From contig JAXOFM010000003.1 in assembly GCA_044841755.1 (NCBI GenBank), forward strand, positions 186,001 through 250,000: a stretch of DNA of 64,000 nucleotides, written 5' to 3'. Within the stretch, counting starts at the first letter, position 1, and each line of letters begins with the position of its first letter. Positions 8,222 to 16,608 of the stretch are shown here, piece by piece. The stretch is from CAZAPO01 sp044841755 (lineage in GTDB: Bacteria > Bacteroidota > Bacteroidia > Flavobacteriales > Flavobacteriaceae). The notes under the pieces were generated by a model that ran no database searches, was not told the DNA's origin, and was given only the letters and a program-made list of their open reading frames with translations. The translations under genes and the position numbers were made by a program.

Positions 8222-9329
8222 GTTTTTAGCAATTCTCATTGCTTTAAGTTCTTTTAGTTGTAAAACTGAAATCAAAGAAGTAGAAATAGCTACAGTTTCT
8301 AAAAGTGTTTTAGGTTTACTTGAGCCTAAGGACACTTTAATGAATTATGATATTGGATTAAAAAAACTATCAGAGTATAACTTCTTCAAGCAGCCGCTAA
8401 AAAATCTTGAACCTATTGATGAGAATATCATTCCTTATGAAATGAATTCTCCACTGTTTACCGATTATGCTTCGAAACAACGATTCATTGCATTACCTGA
8501 AGAAACACAAATAAAATATACTTCACAGGGAGTTTTAGATTTCCCAAAGGGAACAATTCTTATTAAGAATTTTTACTACCAAGACAATGAACTTACAACA
8601 GGGAATGGCGATGTTATAATAGAGACAAGGTTGTTGATTAGTGATAAGGAGACTGGTGAATGGACCGCTCTTCCTTATATCTGGAATGAAGAACAAACAG
8701 AGGCTTATTTATACATTTTAGGTAAAGATTTAGAATTAGATATTGATATAGCTGGTAAATCAGATAGAAATTTAAAGTTCACTTATTCTGTTCCAAATAC
8801 TAATATGTGCAAAAACTGTCATGTAAAAAATAAAGTGCTAGTGCCATTGGGTCCTACAGCACGACAACTCAATAGAAATAACAATTTTCATAATTCTGAA
8901 GTTAATCAATTATCATATTTAAAAGACCAAGAAAAAATGGTAGGCTTAGGCGCAATTGATACAGCTCCTAAAATTCCTTATTACCATAATCAAGAATTTT
9001 CATTAGATGAAAGAGCACGTGCTTATTTAGATGTAAACTGTGCACATTGTCATCAAGAGGGAGGCTCTGCTAAAACAAGCGGATTACACCTTTCTTATGA
9101 AGAAACTGACATGTATAGACTAGGGTTGAATAAAGCTCCAGTTGCAGCTGGTCAGGGCTCTGGAAATTTATCTTTTGGTATTGTAGCAGGCAAACCTGAA
9201 GCTTCAATACTTTTATATAGAATGAAGCATTTAGAACCAGAAATTGTCATGCCAGAAATTGGCAAGAATACATTACACGAAGAAGGCATCAAATTAATTG
9301 AAGAATGGATTACTTCATTAAGTAATTAA
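8196..9329 (+). CDS. Diheme c-type cytochrome lipoprotein (SO_2930/HNE_0200-like)
   Basis: A lipoprotein signal (RFLAILIALSSFSC) precedes a ~360-residue periplasmic protein with two heme c motifs: CKNCH in the middle and CAHCH in the C-terminal third. The C-terminal part (LDVNCAHCHQEGGSA... PEASILLYRMKHLEPEIVMPEIG) looks like a cytochrome c domain, and the N-terminal part is the conserved domain of the SO_2930/HNE_0200 family. The frame is open from 8172, with further ATGs at 8184 and 8196. I chose 8196 because it gives the most usual lipoprotein signal. The gene overlaps the beta-helix gene by 26 bases, pointing to translational coupling. It is probably an electron-transfer or redox protein of the envelope, substrate unknown. 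Confidence 0.82.
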   Translation: MSQRINVSRFLAILIALSSFSCKTEIKEVEIATVSKSVLGLLEPKDTLMNYDIGLKKLSEYNFFKQPLKNLEPIDENIIPYEMNSPLFTDYASKQRFIALPEETQIKYTSQGVLDFPKGTILIKNFYYQDNELTTGNGDVIIETRLLISDKETGEWTALPYIWNEEQTEAYLYILGKDLELDIDIAGKSDRNLKFTYSVPNTNMCKNCHVKNKVLVPLGPTARQLNRNNNFHNSEVNQLSYLKDQEKMVGLGAIDTAPKIPYYHNQEFSLDERARAYLDVNCAHCHQEGGSAKTSGLHLSYEETDMYRLGLNKAPVAAGQGSGNLSFGIVAGKPEASILLYRMKHLEPEIVMPEIGKNTLHEEGIKLIEEWITSLSN

Positions 9330-9432
9330 GTATTAACAACCCTACGTTTTTATTGTTAATTACTTTATGTGAACGGTATTTCATTTTTTACAATGAAGTA
9401 CTATATTAGCGTCTTATCCAATTCCCCTATTT

Positions 9433-11292
9433 ATGGCCCAACAAACAAACTATACTGAAGATAATATACGTTCGCTCGACTGGAAAGAACACATTCGCAT
9501 GCGTCCAGGGATGTATATTGGAAAGTTGGGTGATGGGTCTTCACCTGATGATGGTATTTACATTCTACTTAAAGAGGTACTTGATAACTCTATTGATGAG
9601 TTTGTTATGGGTGCTGGTAAAACCATTGAAGTATCCATACAAGGGGAAAAAGTTATTGTTAGAGACTATGGTCGTGGGATTCCATTAGGAAAGGTAGTAG
9701 ATGTAGTTTCTAAGATGAATACTGGAGGGAAGTACGATTCTAGGGCATTTAAGAAGTCTGTTGGATTGAATGGTGTTGGTACTAAAGCGGTGAACGCTTT
9801 ATCAACTTATTTTAGAGTAGAATCCACACGTGATGGAAAATCTGCTTCTGCGGAGTTTGAATCAGGAGAACTTACAGATCAAGAGTTTTTAGATGAAACT
9901 TCAAGAAGAAAAGGAACAAAGGTTTCTTTTATTCCAGATAATACCATTTTCAAGAAATACAAGTATCGTAACGAATATGTTGTGAGAATGTTGAAGAACT
10001 ATGTGTATCTCAATCCTGGATTGACTATAGTTTTTAATGGTGAAAAATATTATAGCGAGAATGGATTAAAAGATTTATTGGAAGAAAATACCAGTGAATC
10101 AGATATGCTATATCCAATTGTTCATCTTCGAGGGGATGATATTGAAGTAGCTATTACACATAGCAAGACCCAGTATAGTGAGGAGTACCATTCATTTGTA
10201 AATGGTCAAAACACCACCCAAGGAGGAACACATTTAGCAGCTTTCAGGGAAGCTTTTGTAAAAACCATAAGAGAGTTCTACGGAAAGAATTACGATGCTT
10301 CAGATGTTAGAAAATCTATCATAGCAGCTATTTCTGTTAAGGTTATGGAACCTGTTTTTGAGAGTCAGACAAAAACTAAGTTAGGTTCTACCGAAATGGG
10401 AGGAGGCCTGCCAACAGTTAGAACATTCATAAATGACTTTGTAAAACGAAACCTTGATAACTTCCTTCATAAGAACCCTGATACAGCAGAAGCTATTCAA
10501 AGAAAGATTCTTCAAGCCGAAAAAGAGCGTAAAGAATTATCTGGAATTCGTAAAATTGCTAGAGAACGAGCGAAAAAAGCGAGTTTACATAACAAGAAGC
10601 TTCGTGATTGCCGAGTTCATTTAGGAGATTTAAAGAAAGATAGAAGACTTGAGACTACTCTGTTTATTACAGAGGGAGATTCAGCATCAGGTAGTATAAC
10701 TAAATCTCGTGATGTTAATACTCAAGCGGTGTTTAGTTTAAGGGGAAAACCTTTGAATTCTTATGGAATGAGTAAAAAGATTGTTTATGAAAATGAGGAA
10801 TTCAATCTTTTGCAAGCTGCATTGAATATTGAGGAGTCTATTGAAGATCTTAGATATAACAATATTGTAATTGCAACGGATGCCGATGTTGACGGAATGC
10901 ACATTCGGTTACTACTGATAACATTCTTTTTACAGTTCTTTCCAGAATTGATTAAAGAAGGTCATTTATATATTTTGCAAACTCCATTGTTTAGAGTTCG
11001 AAATAAAAAGGAAACTATTTACTGTTATTCTGAACAAGAACGAGTTGATGCAATTGAAAAATTGAAACCAAAACCTGAGATTACACGATTTAAGGGACTT
11101 GGTGAGATTTCGCCAGATGAGTTCAAGTATTTTATTGGTGATGACATTCGTTTAGATCCTGTGATGTTAGACAAGAATATGTCTATTGAAGAACTTTTGG
11201 CATTTTATATGGGTAAGAACACTCCTCGTAGACAGGAGTTCATAATAAATAATCTTAAAGTCGAATTAGATTTAGTTGAAGAAGCTAAGTAG
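9433..11292 (+). CDS. parE: DNA topoisomerase IV subunit B
   Basis: ATPase subunit of type IIA topoisomerase, 619 residues, acting with ParC to decatenate chromosomes. The GHKL ATPase site shows EVLDNSIDEF, GRGIPLG and GLNGVGTKAVNALS. The transducer lysine loop is QTKTKLG. The TOPRIM domain carries TEGDSASGS and the metal-binding DADVDGMHIR. The shorter length, the GKLGDGSSPDDGIY segment after MRPGMYI, and the immediate parC neighbour (6-base gap) fit the Bacteroidetes ParE-type subunit rather than GyrB. Many annotations would hedge as gyrase/topo IV subunit B. Confidence 0.9.
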   Translation: MAQQTNYTEDNIRSLDWKEHIRMRPGMYIGKLGDGSSPDDGIYILLKEVLDNSIDEFVMGAGKTIEVSIQGEKVIVRDYGRGIPLGKVVDVVSKMNTGGKYDSRAFKKSVGLNGVGTKAVNALSTYFRVESTRDGKSASAEFESGELTDQEFLDETSRRKGTKVSFIPDNTIFKKYKYRNEYVVRMLKNYVYLNPGLTIVFNGEKYYSENGLKDLLEENTSESDMLYPIVHLRGDDIEVAITHSKTQYSEEYHSFVNGQNTTQGGTHLAAFREAFVKTIREFYGKNYDASDVRKSIIAAISVKVMEPVFESQTKTKLGSTEMGGGLPTVRTFINDFVKRNLDNFLHKNPDTAEAIQRKILQAEKERKELSGIRKIARERAKKASLHNKKLRDCRVHLGDLKKDRRLETTLFITEGDSASGSITKSRDVNTQAVFSLRGKPLNSYGMSKKIVYENEEFNLLQAALNIEESIEDLRYNNIVIATDADVDGMHIRLLLITFFLQFFPELIKEGHLYILQTPLFRVRNKKETIYCYSEQERVDAIEKLKPKPEITRFKGLGEISPDEFKYFIGDDIRLDPVMLDKNMSIEELLAFYMGKNTPRRQEFIINNLKVELDLVEEAK

Positions 11293-11298
11293 AGCTAT

Positions 11299-13983
11299 AT
11301 GATTGAAGAAAACGACGATACTTTAGATAACAATAACGAAGAAAACCAGGAAACCATTACCAAGGTTACTGGTATGTATAAAGATTGGTTTCTTGACTAT
11401 GCATCATACGTAATTCTAGAACGGGCAGTTCCTGCAATTGAAGATGGGTTTAAGCCTGTGCAGCGTAGAATTATGCACTCAATGAAAGAGTTAGACGATG
11501 GGCGTTATAATAAAGTAGCCAATATTGTTGGTCATACCATGCAATATCATCCACATGGAGATGCAAGTATCGCTGATGCAATGGTACAAATAGGTCAGAA
11601 AGACCTGTTGATCGATACACAAGGTAACTGGGGAAATATATTAACTGGAGATAGAGCGGCTGCTTCTCGTTATATTGAAGCACGTTTGTCAAAGTTCGCG
11701 CTAGATGTTGTTTATAGTCCTAAGGTTACAGAATGGCAGGCTTCATATGATGGTCGTCGTAAAGAACCAGTTAATCTTCCCGTAAAATTTCCATTATTAC
11801 TTGCTCAAGGAGCTGAAGGGATTGCTGTTGGGCTTTCAACAAAGATTCTACCTCACAACTTTTTGGAGTTAATAGACGCTTCTATTAAGCACTTACAGGG
11901 AAAGCGGTTTACAATTGTTCCTGATTTTTCTACTGGTGGAATCGCGGATTTCACTAACTACAATGATGGAAATAGAGGAGGTAAAGTACGTTGTAGAGCA
12001 CGTATTTCTGCCTTAAACAAGAATACACTTGTTATTAATGAGATTCCTTTTGGGACAACCACTTCATCCTTAATTGATTCTATCTTAAAGGCAAATGACA
12101 AAGGAAAGATTAAGATCAAACGTATTGAAGATAATACTGCTGCTGAGGTTGAGATCTTGATTCATCTTCCGTCTGGAATTTCCCCAGATAAAACTATTGA
12201 CGCTTTATATGCATTTACAAATTGCGAGAATTCTATATCACCTTTAGGATGTGTTATTGAAGATAATAGACCTTTATTTATTGGTGTTTCTGAAATGCTT
12301 AGGAAATCGACTGATAATACAGTTCAGTTGCTTAAGAAAGAACTGGAGGTTAAGTTAGGAGAATTAGAAGAACAATGGCATTTTGCTTCGCTAGAGCGTA
12401 TTTTTATTGAGAATAGAATTTATCGTGACATTGAAGAGGAAGAAACCTGGGAAGGTGTGATTTCGGCTATTGATAAAGGTTTACAACCTCACATCAAACA
12501 TCTAAAGCGCTCTGTAACTACTGAAGATATTACGCGTTTAACAGAAATTAGAATTAAGCGTATTTCAAAGTTTGATATTGATAAGGCACAGCAAAAGATT
12601 GATGCACTTGAAGAGCAAATAGCTGAAGTAAAGCATCATTTAGAGCATCTTATAGAATACGCAATAGATTATTTTAAGCGTCTTAAAAAAGATTACGGAG
12701 CAGGTAAGGACCGCAAGACAGAAATAAAAATATTTGATGATGTTGATGCTACAAAGGTTGTTATAAGAAACACCAAGCTTTATGTAAATAGAGAAGAAGG
12801 TTTTGTAGGTACGTCAATGCGTAGAGATGAATACGTGTGTGATTGTAGTGATATTGATGATATTATTGTTTTTACTAAAGAAGGTAAAATGATGGTAACA
12901 AAAGTTGATAGTAAAACTTTTGTTGGCAAGAACATCATTCACGTAGCTGTCTTTAAGAAAAAAGATAAACGTACTATTTACAACATGATCTATCGTGATG
13001 GTAGTAGAGGTGCATCTTATATTAAACGTTTTGCAGTTACTTCTATCACCAGAGATAGAGAATATGATCTTGCCAATGGAAATAAGGGGTCTGTAGTTTG
13101 GTATTTCTCAGCAAACCCTAATGGTGAAGCTGAAATAGTTACTGTAAATCTTAGACAAGCTGGAAGCATAAAAAAGCTGAAGTGGGATATGGACTTTGCA
13201 GACATCATAATCAAAGGTCGTGCATCAAGGGGTAATTTGGTGACTAAATACTCTGTGAAGCGCATTGAGCTTAAGGAAAAAGGAGTAAGTACACTTAAGC
13301 CGCGTAAGATATGGTTTGATGATACAGTACAGCGTCTTAATGTTGATGAGCGAGGTGAATTGGTAGGTGAGTTTAGAGGTGAAGACAGAATTCTTGTAAT
13401 TACCCAAAAAGGAATAGTTAAAACCATTATCCCAGAAATTACTGCAAGGTTTGATGACGATATGATCGTTATGGAAAAATGGATTCCTAAAAAACCAATA
13501 TCTGCGATTTATTTTGATGGAGAGAAAGAACGTTATTATGTAAAGCGTTTTCTAGTGGATAATGAGAATAAGGAAGAAGGGTTTATTTCAGATCATCCTA
13601 ACTCACAATTAGAGATTGTCTCAACCGATTGGAAGCCTATGGCTGAGATTGTTTTCGCAAAAGACAGAGGTAAGGACAGAAGAGAAAATCAAGAGGTTAA
13701 TATTGAAGAATTTATTGCGATAAAGGGTATTAGTGCTCTTGGAAATCAATTGACTAGGTATAAGGTAAATCAAATAAATTTACTAGATCCAATTCCTTAT
13801 GATCCACCTAAAGAGGTTCCTGCTGACGAAATTGAAGTGGTTGACGAAGAAGTAGTTGCTGATACTGAAAATCCTGAAGTTTCTGACCAATCTAAAGCGG
13901 AAAAAAGTGATAATTCATCTAGCGATAATGAGTTGCCACCAGACATTGAGATTGATGATGAAGGGCAGATAACGTTATTTTAG
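11299..13983 (+). CDS. parC: DNA topoisomerase IV subunit A
   Basis: DNA-breaking subunit of type IIA topoisomerase, 894 residues. The winged-helix/tower region includes the conserved VQRRIMHSM, the HPHGDASIAD segment (equivalent to the quinolone-determining region) and GDRAAASRYIEARLS with the catalytic Tyr at residue 125. A coiled coil near residues 425-465 forms the C-gate arm. The C-terminal domain has the beta-pinwheel pattern expected of ParC/GyrA but no clear GyrA box, supporting ParC. The last ~60 residues are a highly acidic, low-complexity tail. Its stop codon directly abuts the stop of the convergent DUF1059 gene, with no terminator between them. Confidence 0.92.
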   Translation: MIEENDDTLDNNNEENQETITKVTGMYKDWFLDYASYVILERAVPAIEDGFKPVQRRIMHSMKELDDGRYNKVANIVGHTMQYHPHGDASIADAMVQIGQKDLLIDTQGNWGNILTGDRAAASRYIEARLSKFALDVVYSPKVTEWQASYDGRRKEPVNLPVKFPLLLAQGAEGIAVGLSTKILPHNFLELIDASIKHLQGKRFTIVPDFSTGGIADFTNYNDGNRGGKVRCRARISALNKNTLVINEIPFGTTTSSLIDSILKANDKGKIKIKRIEDNTAAEVEILIHLPSGISPDKTIDALYAFTNCENSISPLGCVIEDNRPLFIGVSEMLRKSTDNTVQLLKKELEVKLGELEEQWHFASLERIFIENRIYRDIEEEETWEGVISAIDKGLQPHIKHLKRSVTTEDITRLTEIRIKRISKFDIDKAQQKIDALEEQIAEVKHHLEHLIEYAIDYFKRLKKDYGAGKDRKTEIKIFDDVDATKVVIRNTKLYVNREEGFVGTSMRRDEYVCDCSDIDDIIVFTKEGKMMVTKVDSKTFVGKNIIHVAVFKKKDKRTIYNMIYRDGSRGASYIKRFAVTSITRDREYDLANGNKGSVVWYFSANPNGEAEIVTVNLRQAGSIKKLKWDMDFADIIIKGRASRGNLVTKYSVKRIELKEKGVSTLKPRKIWFDDTVQRLNVDERGELVGEFRGEDRILVITQKGIVKTIIPEITARFDDDMIVMEKWIPKKPISAIYFDGEKERYYVKRFLVDNENKEEGFISDHPNSQLEIVSTDWKPMAEIVFAKDRGKDRRENQEVNIEEFIAIKGISALGNQLTRYKVNQINLLDPIPYDPPKEVPADEIEVVDEEVVADTENPEVSDQSKAEKSDNSSSDNELPPDIEIDDEGQITLF

Positions 13984-14220
13984 TTAATCTTCTGGTAACG
14001 CATCAAACTCTTTTCTTTTATTTTCAAACCAAGTTTGCATTGCTTCTGGAGATTGCATGAGCGTTTTCATTTTATTCATAGCTTTTAAATGAGGCTCATC
14101 TCCTTTCTGAAACATATCCATTCCATGTTGTTTGCTTAATTCTGATATTTCTTCAAAGGTTTGAGCAGCAAAGGTCTTATCACAAGATCCTCCTAGTTGC
14201 TTACATGTCATTGTTTTCAT
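13984..14220 (-). CDS. DUF1059-like small protein
   Basis: A 78-residue soluble protein with the start MKTMTCKQLGGSCDKTF, the signature of the DUF1059 family (MxCxxLGG...C...F/A). The two Cys (residues 6 and 13) could bind metal or form a disulfide, which is inference. The rest is helical and charged (LSKQHGMDMFQKGDEPHLKAM). It ends flush against the parC stop and lies about 40 bases downstream of the interrupted lipoprotein gene in the same direction, so it may be the last gene of the XRE-TerC run. Function unknown. Confidence 0.7.
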   Translation of the reverse strand: MKTMTCKQLGGSCDKTFAAQTFEEISELSKQHGMDMFQKGDEPHLKAMNKMKTLMQSPEAMQTWFENKRKEFDALPED

Positions 14221-14261
14221 AGTAGTTTTATATATAAAATCCTAATTTAGATATATCTAGA

Positions 14262-14783
14262 CTAAAGTAATTCTCTATCTACCAATTTAATGATTTTAAA
14301 CTCTTTAAAATTTCTTTTTCTCTTAAATAAATAGTGGCCAGAAGCATATGGCATAAGTTTCCCATAAATAAATTTTATCAATGCATACTCCTTATCATTC
14401 GAAAATGAGGGTTTAGATAATTGAAACCATCCATTTTTCCCGTATACGCTTAAAAACTCTATATAGGCTTTGACACCGTTATTTTTGCTATTAAGTAAAG
14501 TTTCATTATTTATGTAGGTGAGGCTTGGGAAAATAGTTTTATTCCAAATAACATCTTCTCCAATTGGTAAAAATTAGGTATAATCTATACTATCAATGTC
14601 ACAAGAACCAATACTAGTCACTGTTATGGCGAATTTATATCCTAATTCCCTCATTTCACGTTCGACAAAAGCGGATAGAACTAAATCAACATCACTTAAC
14701 TTTAAATCCTTGTTGTTTTGTGTAGATTTACAACTGAGAATCAGAATTAATATTAGTACAAATAGCTTTAAATGATTTTTCAT
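14262..14783 (-). pseudogene. Lipoprotein gene interrupted by one in-frame stop codon
   Basis: An ATG at 14783 opens a lipoprotein (LKLFVLILILILSC lipobox, 69 codons) that stops at TAA (complement of 14574-14576). The same frame continues without further stop for 103 more codons to a TAG at 14262-14264. The continuation has ordinary protein-like composition (IGEDVIWNKTIFPSLTYIN..., AYIEFLSVYGKNGWFQLSKP) and ends in a Lys/Arg-rich tail. The simplest reading is a ~173-residue lipoprotein broken by a point nonsense mutation. A sequencing error or genuine readthrough would look the same. The start overlaps the terC stop by 4 bases (ATGA), so translation was coupled. The family was not recognised. 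Confidence 0.72.
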
Positions 14784-15568
14784 TTACCCTTTTTACTCGT
14801 CTTATAATTTAAAAATTCAACAAATAAAGAGAATGCTATAGCAAAATAGAGGTAACCTTTTGGTATAGCTCCAACTTCAGTCCCAAAGATTGAAGTGTGA
14901 GACAAGTGTGCCGCTTCTGTTATAAGCATAAAACCAATAAGAATTAAAAAAGCCAATCCTAATACTTGAATACTAGGATTTATGTCAATAAATCTCCTAA
15001 TTGGGTTTGCAAAACCAATCATGATAATTATCGATATTACTACAGCAATAACCATTAAAACTAGGTTGTAGTTGTGGTTTTCAGATAGACCATTAGTCAT
15101 ACCTACTGCTGTTAAAATGGAATCAATTGAGAAAATAAAGTCAATTATTAGTATTTGAATAATTGCCTGTGAAAAGGTGTTGATCCGCTTTTTTCTAACA
15201 TTATTTTCGTCATGCTCAGGCATTTCTACCTTTTCTCTAATCTCAGATGTACTTTTGTAGATAAGGAATAATCCTCCCAGAAATAGAATTACACTTTGCC
15301 AGCTTATTGCAAGATGTAGCCAACTATTATCAATTGTATAAAAAGGTTCGCTTAAGCCTATGAGAAATGAAACAAAGAATAATAAGATAATTCTTTGCGC
15401 CATAGCTAGTAAAAGGCCAATATTAGTAGCTTTTGTTCGTTGTTTTTCCGGAAGTTTGTTAGCAGCAATTGAGATAAAGACAATATTGTCTATTCCTAGA
15501 ATTATTTCTAAGAATGTTAGTGTTAATAGCGCCATAATGGCATCACTAGAAAGCAAAAAATCTAACAT
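14780..15568 (-). CDS. TerC family integral membrane protein
   Basis: A 262-residue inner-membrane protein with about seven hydrophobic segments and the TerC hallmarks: TFLEIILGIDNIVFISI near residues 18-34 and a second acidic membrane motif DFIFSIDSILTAVGM near 140-155. The Asp residues in these motifs are thought to bind metal ions. TerC/Alx relatives have been linked to tellurite resistance and manganese efflux. No other ter genes are present, so manganese handling is the likelier role. Its ATG directly follows the stop of the lipoprotein gene upstream, and its stop overlaps the broken lipoprotein gene, so it sits in a tight operon. Confidence 0.92.
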   Translation of the reverse strand: MLDFLLSSDAIMALLTLTFLEIILGIDNIVFISIAANKLPEKQRTKATNIGLLLAMAQRIILLFFVSFLIGLSEPFYTIDNSWLHLAISWQSVILFLGGLFLIYKSTSEIREKVEMPEHDENNVRKKRINTFSQAIIQILIIDFIFSIDSILTAVGMTNGLSENHNYNLVLMVIAVVISIIIMIGFANPIRRFIDINPSIQVLGLAFLILIGFMLITEAAHLSHTSIFGTEVGAIPKGYLYFAIAFSLFVEFLNYKTSKKGK

Positions 15569-15940
15569 TTAGTCTTGTATTTTAATTGCTGTGCCCTTTT
15601 GCTTTAGGGTTTCACCAACGTAAGAATACTCAAATGTGTATGAGGAATCTGTGGTTGTTAGTATTTTTAGATGAATATCTTTTCTTTCAATTCTATTTTT
15701 TGGATTTATGGTTCTAAATACTACTTCGCAATCATTTATCCATCTTACCGAAGTAGAATCAACATTATTGTCAAATCGTTCAACTTGTAACGATTCGTTT
15801 CTTGTAAATTGTGAATAGTATTCTTTTCCATCAATAGTGACTATGCTTTCAAAAGAACCAGTTTGAAAATCTTTACAATTACGTTCTACTTGATAGCAGC
15901 TAGTAGCTAAAAGGAGAAGTAGTATAACAGGAAACCTCAT
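15569..15940 (-). CDS. Small lipoprotein, conserved in Flavobacteriia
   Basis: The 123-residue protein has a short lipoprotein signal (MRFPVILLLLLATSC, lipid Cys at 15) and a beta-rich mature part with a second and third Cys (ERNCKDF, WINDCEVVF) that could pair. From memory, relatives near parC are sometimes labelled 'DNA topoisomerase IV' in databases. Nothing in the sequence supports that name. It lies between the XRE regulator (36-base gap) and terC (stop and start abut), so it belongs to that operon. Function unknown. Confidence 0.75.
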   Translation of the reverse strand: MRFPVILLLLLATSCYQVERNCKDFQTGSFESIVTIDGKEYYSQFTRNESLQVERFDNNVDSTSVRWINDCEVVFRTINPKNRIERKDIHLKILTTTDSSYTFEYSYVGETLKQKGTAIKIQD

Positions 15941-15976
15941 TAAGAATATTTAGAATACAAATTTACTAACTATAAA

Positions 15977-16330
15977 TTAGTTATTGTAGTTTTTAAAGGT
16001 TCCGTCTTTAAAGAATATTACAATTCTATCAATTTCTTTCTCTGAATTAGAGTCATCTCTTATTGCGTGTTTTATTTCTGATGAAACGCTTTGCGTATTT
16101 ATTGAAGAAGGGAAGTTGCCCTTTCCATTAAGAAGCCAATACATGTCAACGTCATTAAAAGAGGAGAGGACTTTCATTATAAAATCTAAACTAGGTTTAT
16201 TTCTGCCAGAAAGAATATGAGAAATACTTGATCGCTGCACTCCAATTTTTTCAGCAAATGAAGAGGCATTTAAACTATAATAATCTATAATTTGTTGAAT
16301 TCTTTTTGAAAAATCTGCGCTATTTATCAT
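15977..16330 (-). CDS. XRE-family helix-turn-helix regulator
   Basis: A 117-residue DNA-binding protein. Residues ~8-65 form a HTH_3 domain (FAEKIGVQRSSISHILSGRNKPSLDF is the recognition region), followed by WLLNGKGNFP. A C-terminal element EIDRIVIFFKDGTF is shared, as I recall, with many chromosomal XRE regulators of Flavobacteriia. No peptidase or other effector domain is visible. One base upstream of the ATG sits a perfect GTTACA-AA-TGTAAC palindrome containing a minus-strand -7 box, which points to autorepression. It is the first gene of the lipoprotein-TerC run and divergent from the M14 peptidase gene. Confidence 0.88.
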   Translation of the reverse strand: MINSADFSKRIQQIIDYYSLNASSFAEKIGVQRSSISHILSGRNKPSLDFIMKVLSSFNDVDMYWLLNGKGNFPSSINTQSVSSEIKHAIRDDSNSEKEIDRIVIFFKDGTFKNYNN

Positions 16331-16331
16331 T

Positions 16332-16345
16332 GTTACAAATGTAAC
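16332..16345. promoter_or_regulatory. Operator-like palindrome O1 at the XRE start
   Basis: GTTACAAATGTAAC, a perfect inverted repeat with the core TTAC-AAAT-GTAA. It lies one base upstream of the XRE start codon. Read on the minus strand it contains TACATTTG, a full TAnnTTTG -7 match, so a bound repressor would cover the promoter. The -7 box is so close to the ATG that a leaderless or nearly leaderless mRNA would result. A related imperfect site is at 16365-16376. Confidence 0.55.
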
Positions 16346-16548
16346 GATAATTAAATATCAAAAGTTACTTTTGAAGCTTAAAATTAATCATAATTTATTA
16401 AATTATTCATCAAATTATTGAAAGTTTATATTTATATTATTAATAATAAATAATTGATTATTAAATTATTAAAACAATAGTTTTGTTTGTGTCTATAAAT
16501 CCTCGTTTTTTGTTTACAAAGAACATCAAATTGCATTTAAATTTATGT

Positions 16549-16560
16549 TTACAAATGTAA
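16549..16560. promoter_or_regulatory. Operator-like palindrome O2
   Basis: TTACAAATGTAA, identical to the core of O1 and 216 bases away, in the M14/XRE intergenic region. It again contains TACATTTG on the minus strand. Confidence 0.45.
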
Positions 16561-16572
16561 TTTTTAGTTTAT

Positions 16573-16584
16573 TTACTTTTGTAA
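16573..16584. promoter_or_regulatory. Operator-like palindrome O3 over the M14 promoter
   Basis: TTACTTTTGTAA, the same TTAC-N4-GTAA symmetry, with 5 bp per arm counting the flanking T and A. It contains TACTTTTG, a plus-strand -7 match, 27 bases before the TTG start of the peptidase gene. The GTTTACAAA at 16547-16555 and TTTGTAAAC at 16578-16586 also form a longer inverted repeat joining O2 and O3. Confidence 0.5.
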
Positions 16585-16608
16585 ACTGTATAAAACGGTA
16601 ATTATATT

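Noticed and set aside
13017..13427. 136-codon minus-strand frame inside parC
   Set aside because: Antisense to conserved parC coding sequence with no recognisable protein features.
9433..13983. Reading the topoisomerase pair as gyrB-gyrA
   Set aside because: The two genes are adjacent, the A subunit has no visible GyrA box, and the B subunit has the shorter ParE-like start; topoisomerase IV fits better.
15977..16330. XRE regulator as a prophage repressor
   Set aside because: No integrase, structural or lysis genes are near; the neighbours are chromosomal housekeeping and envelope genes.
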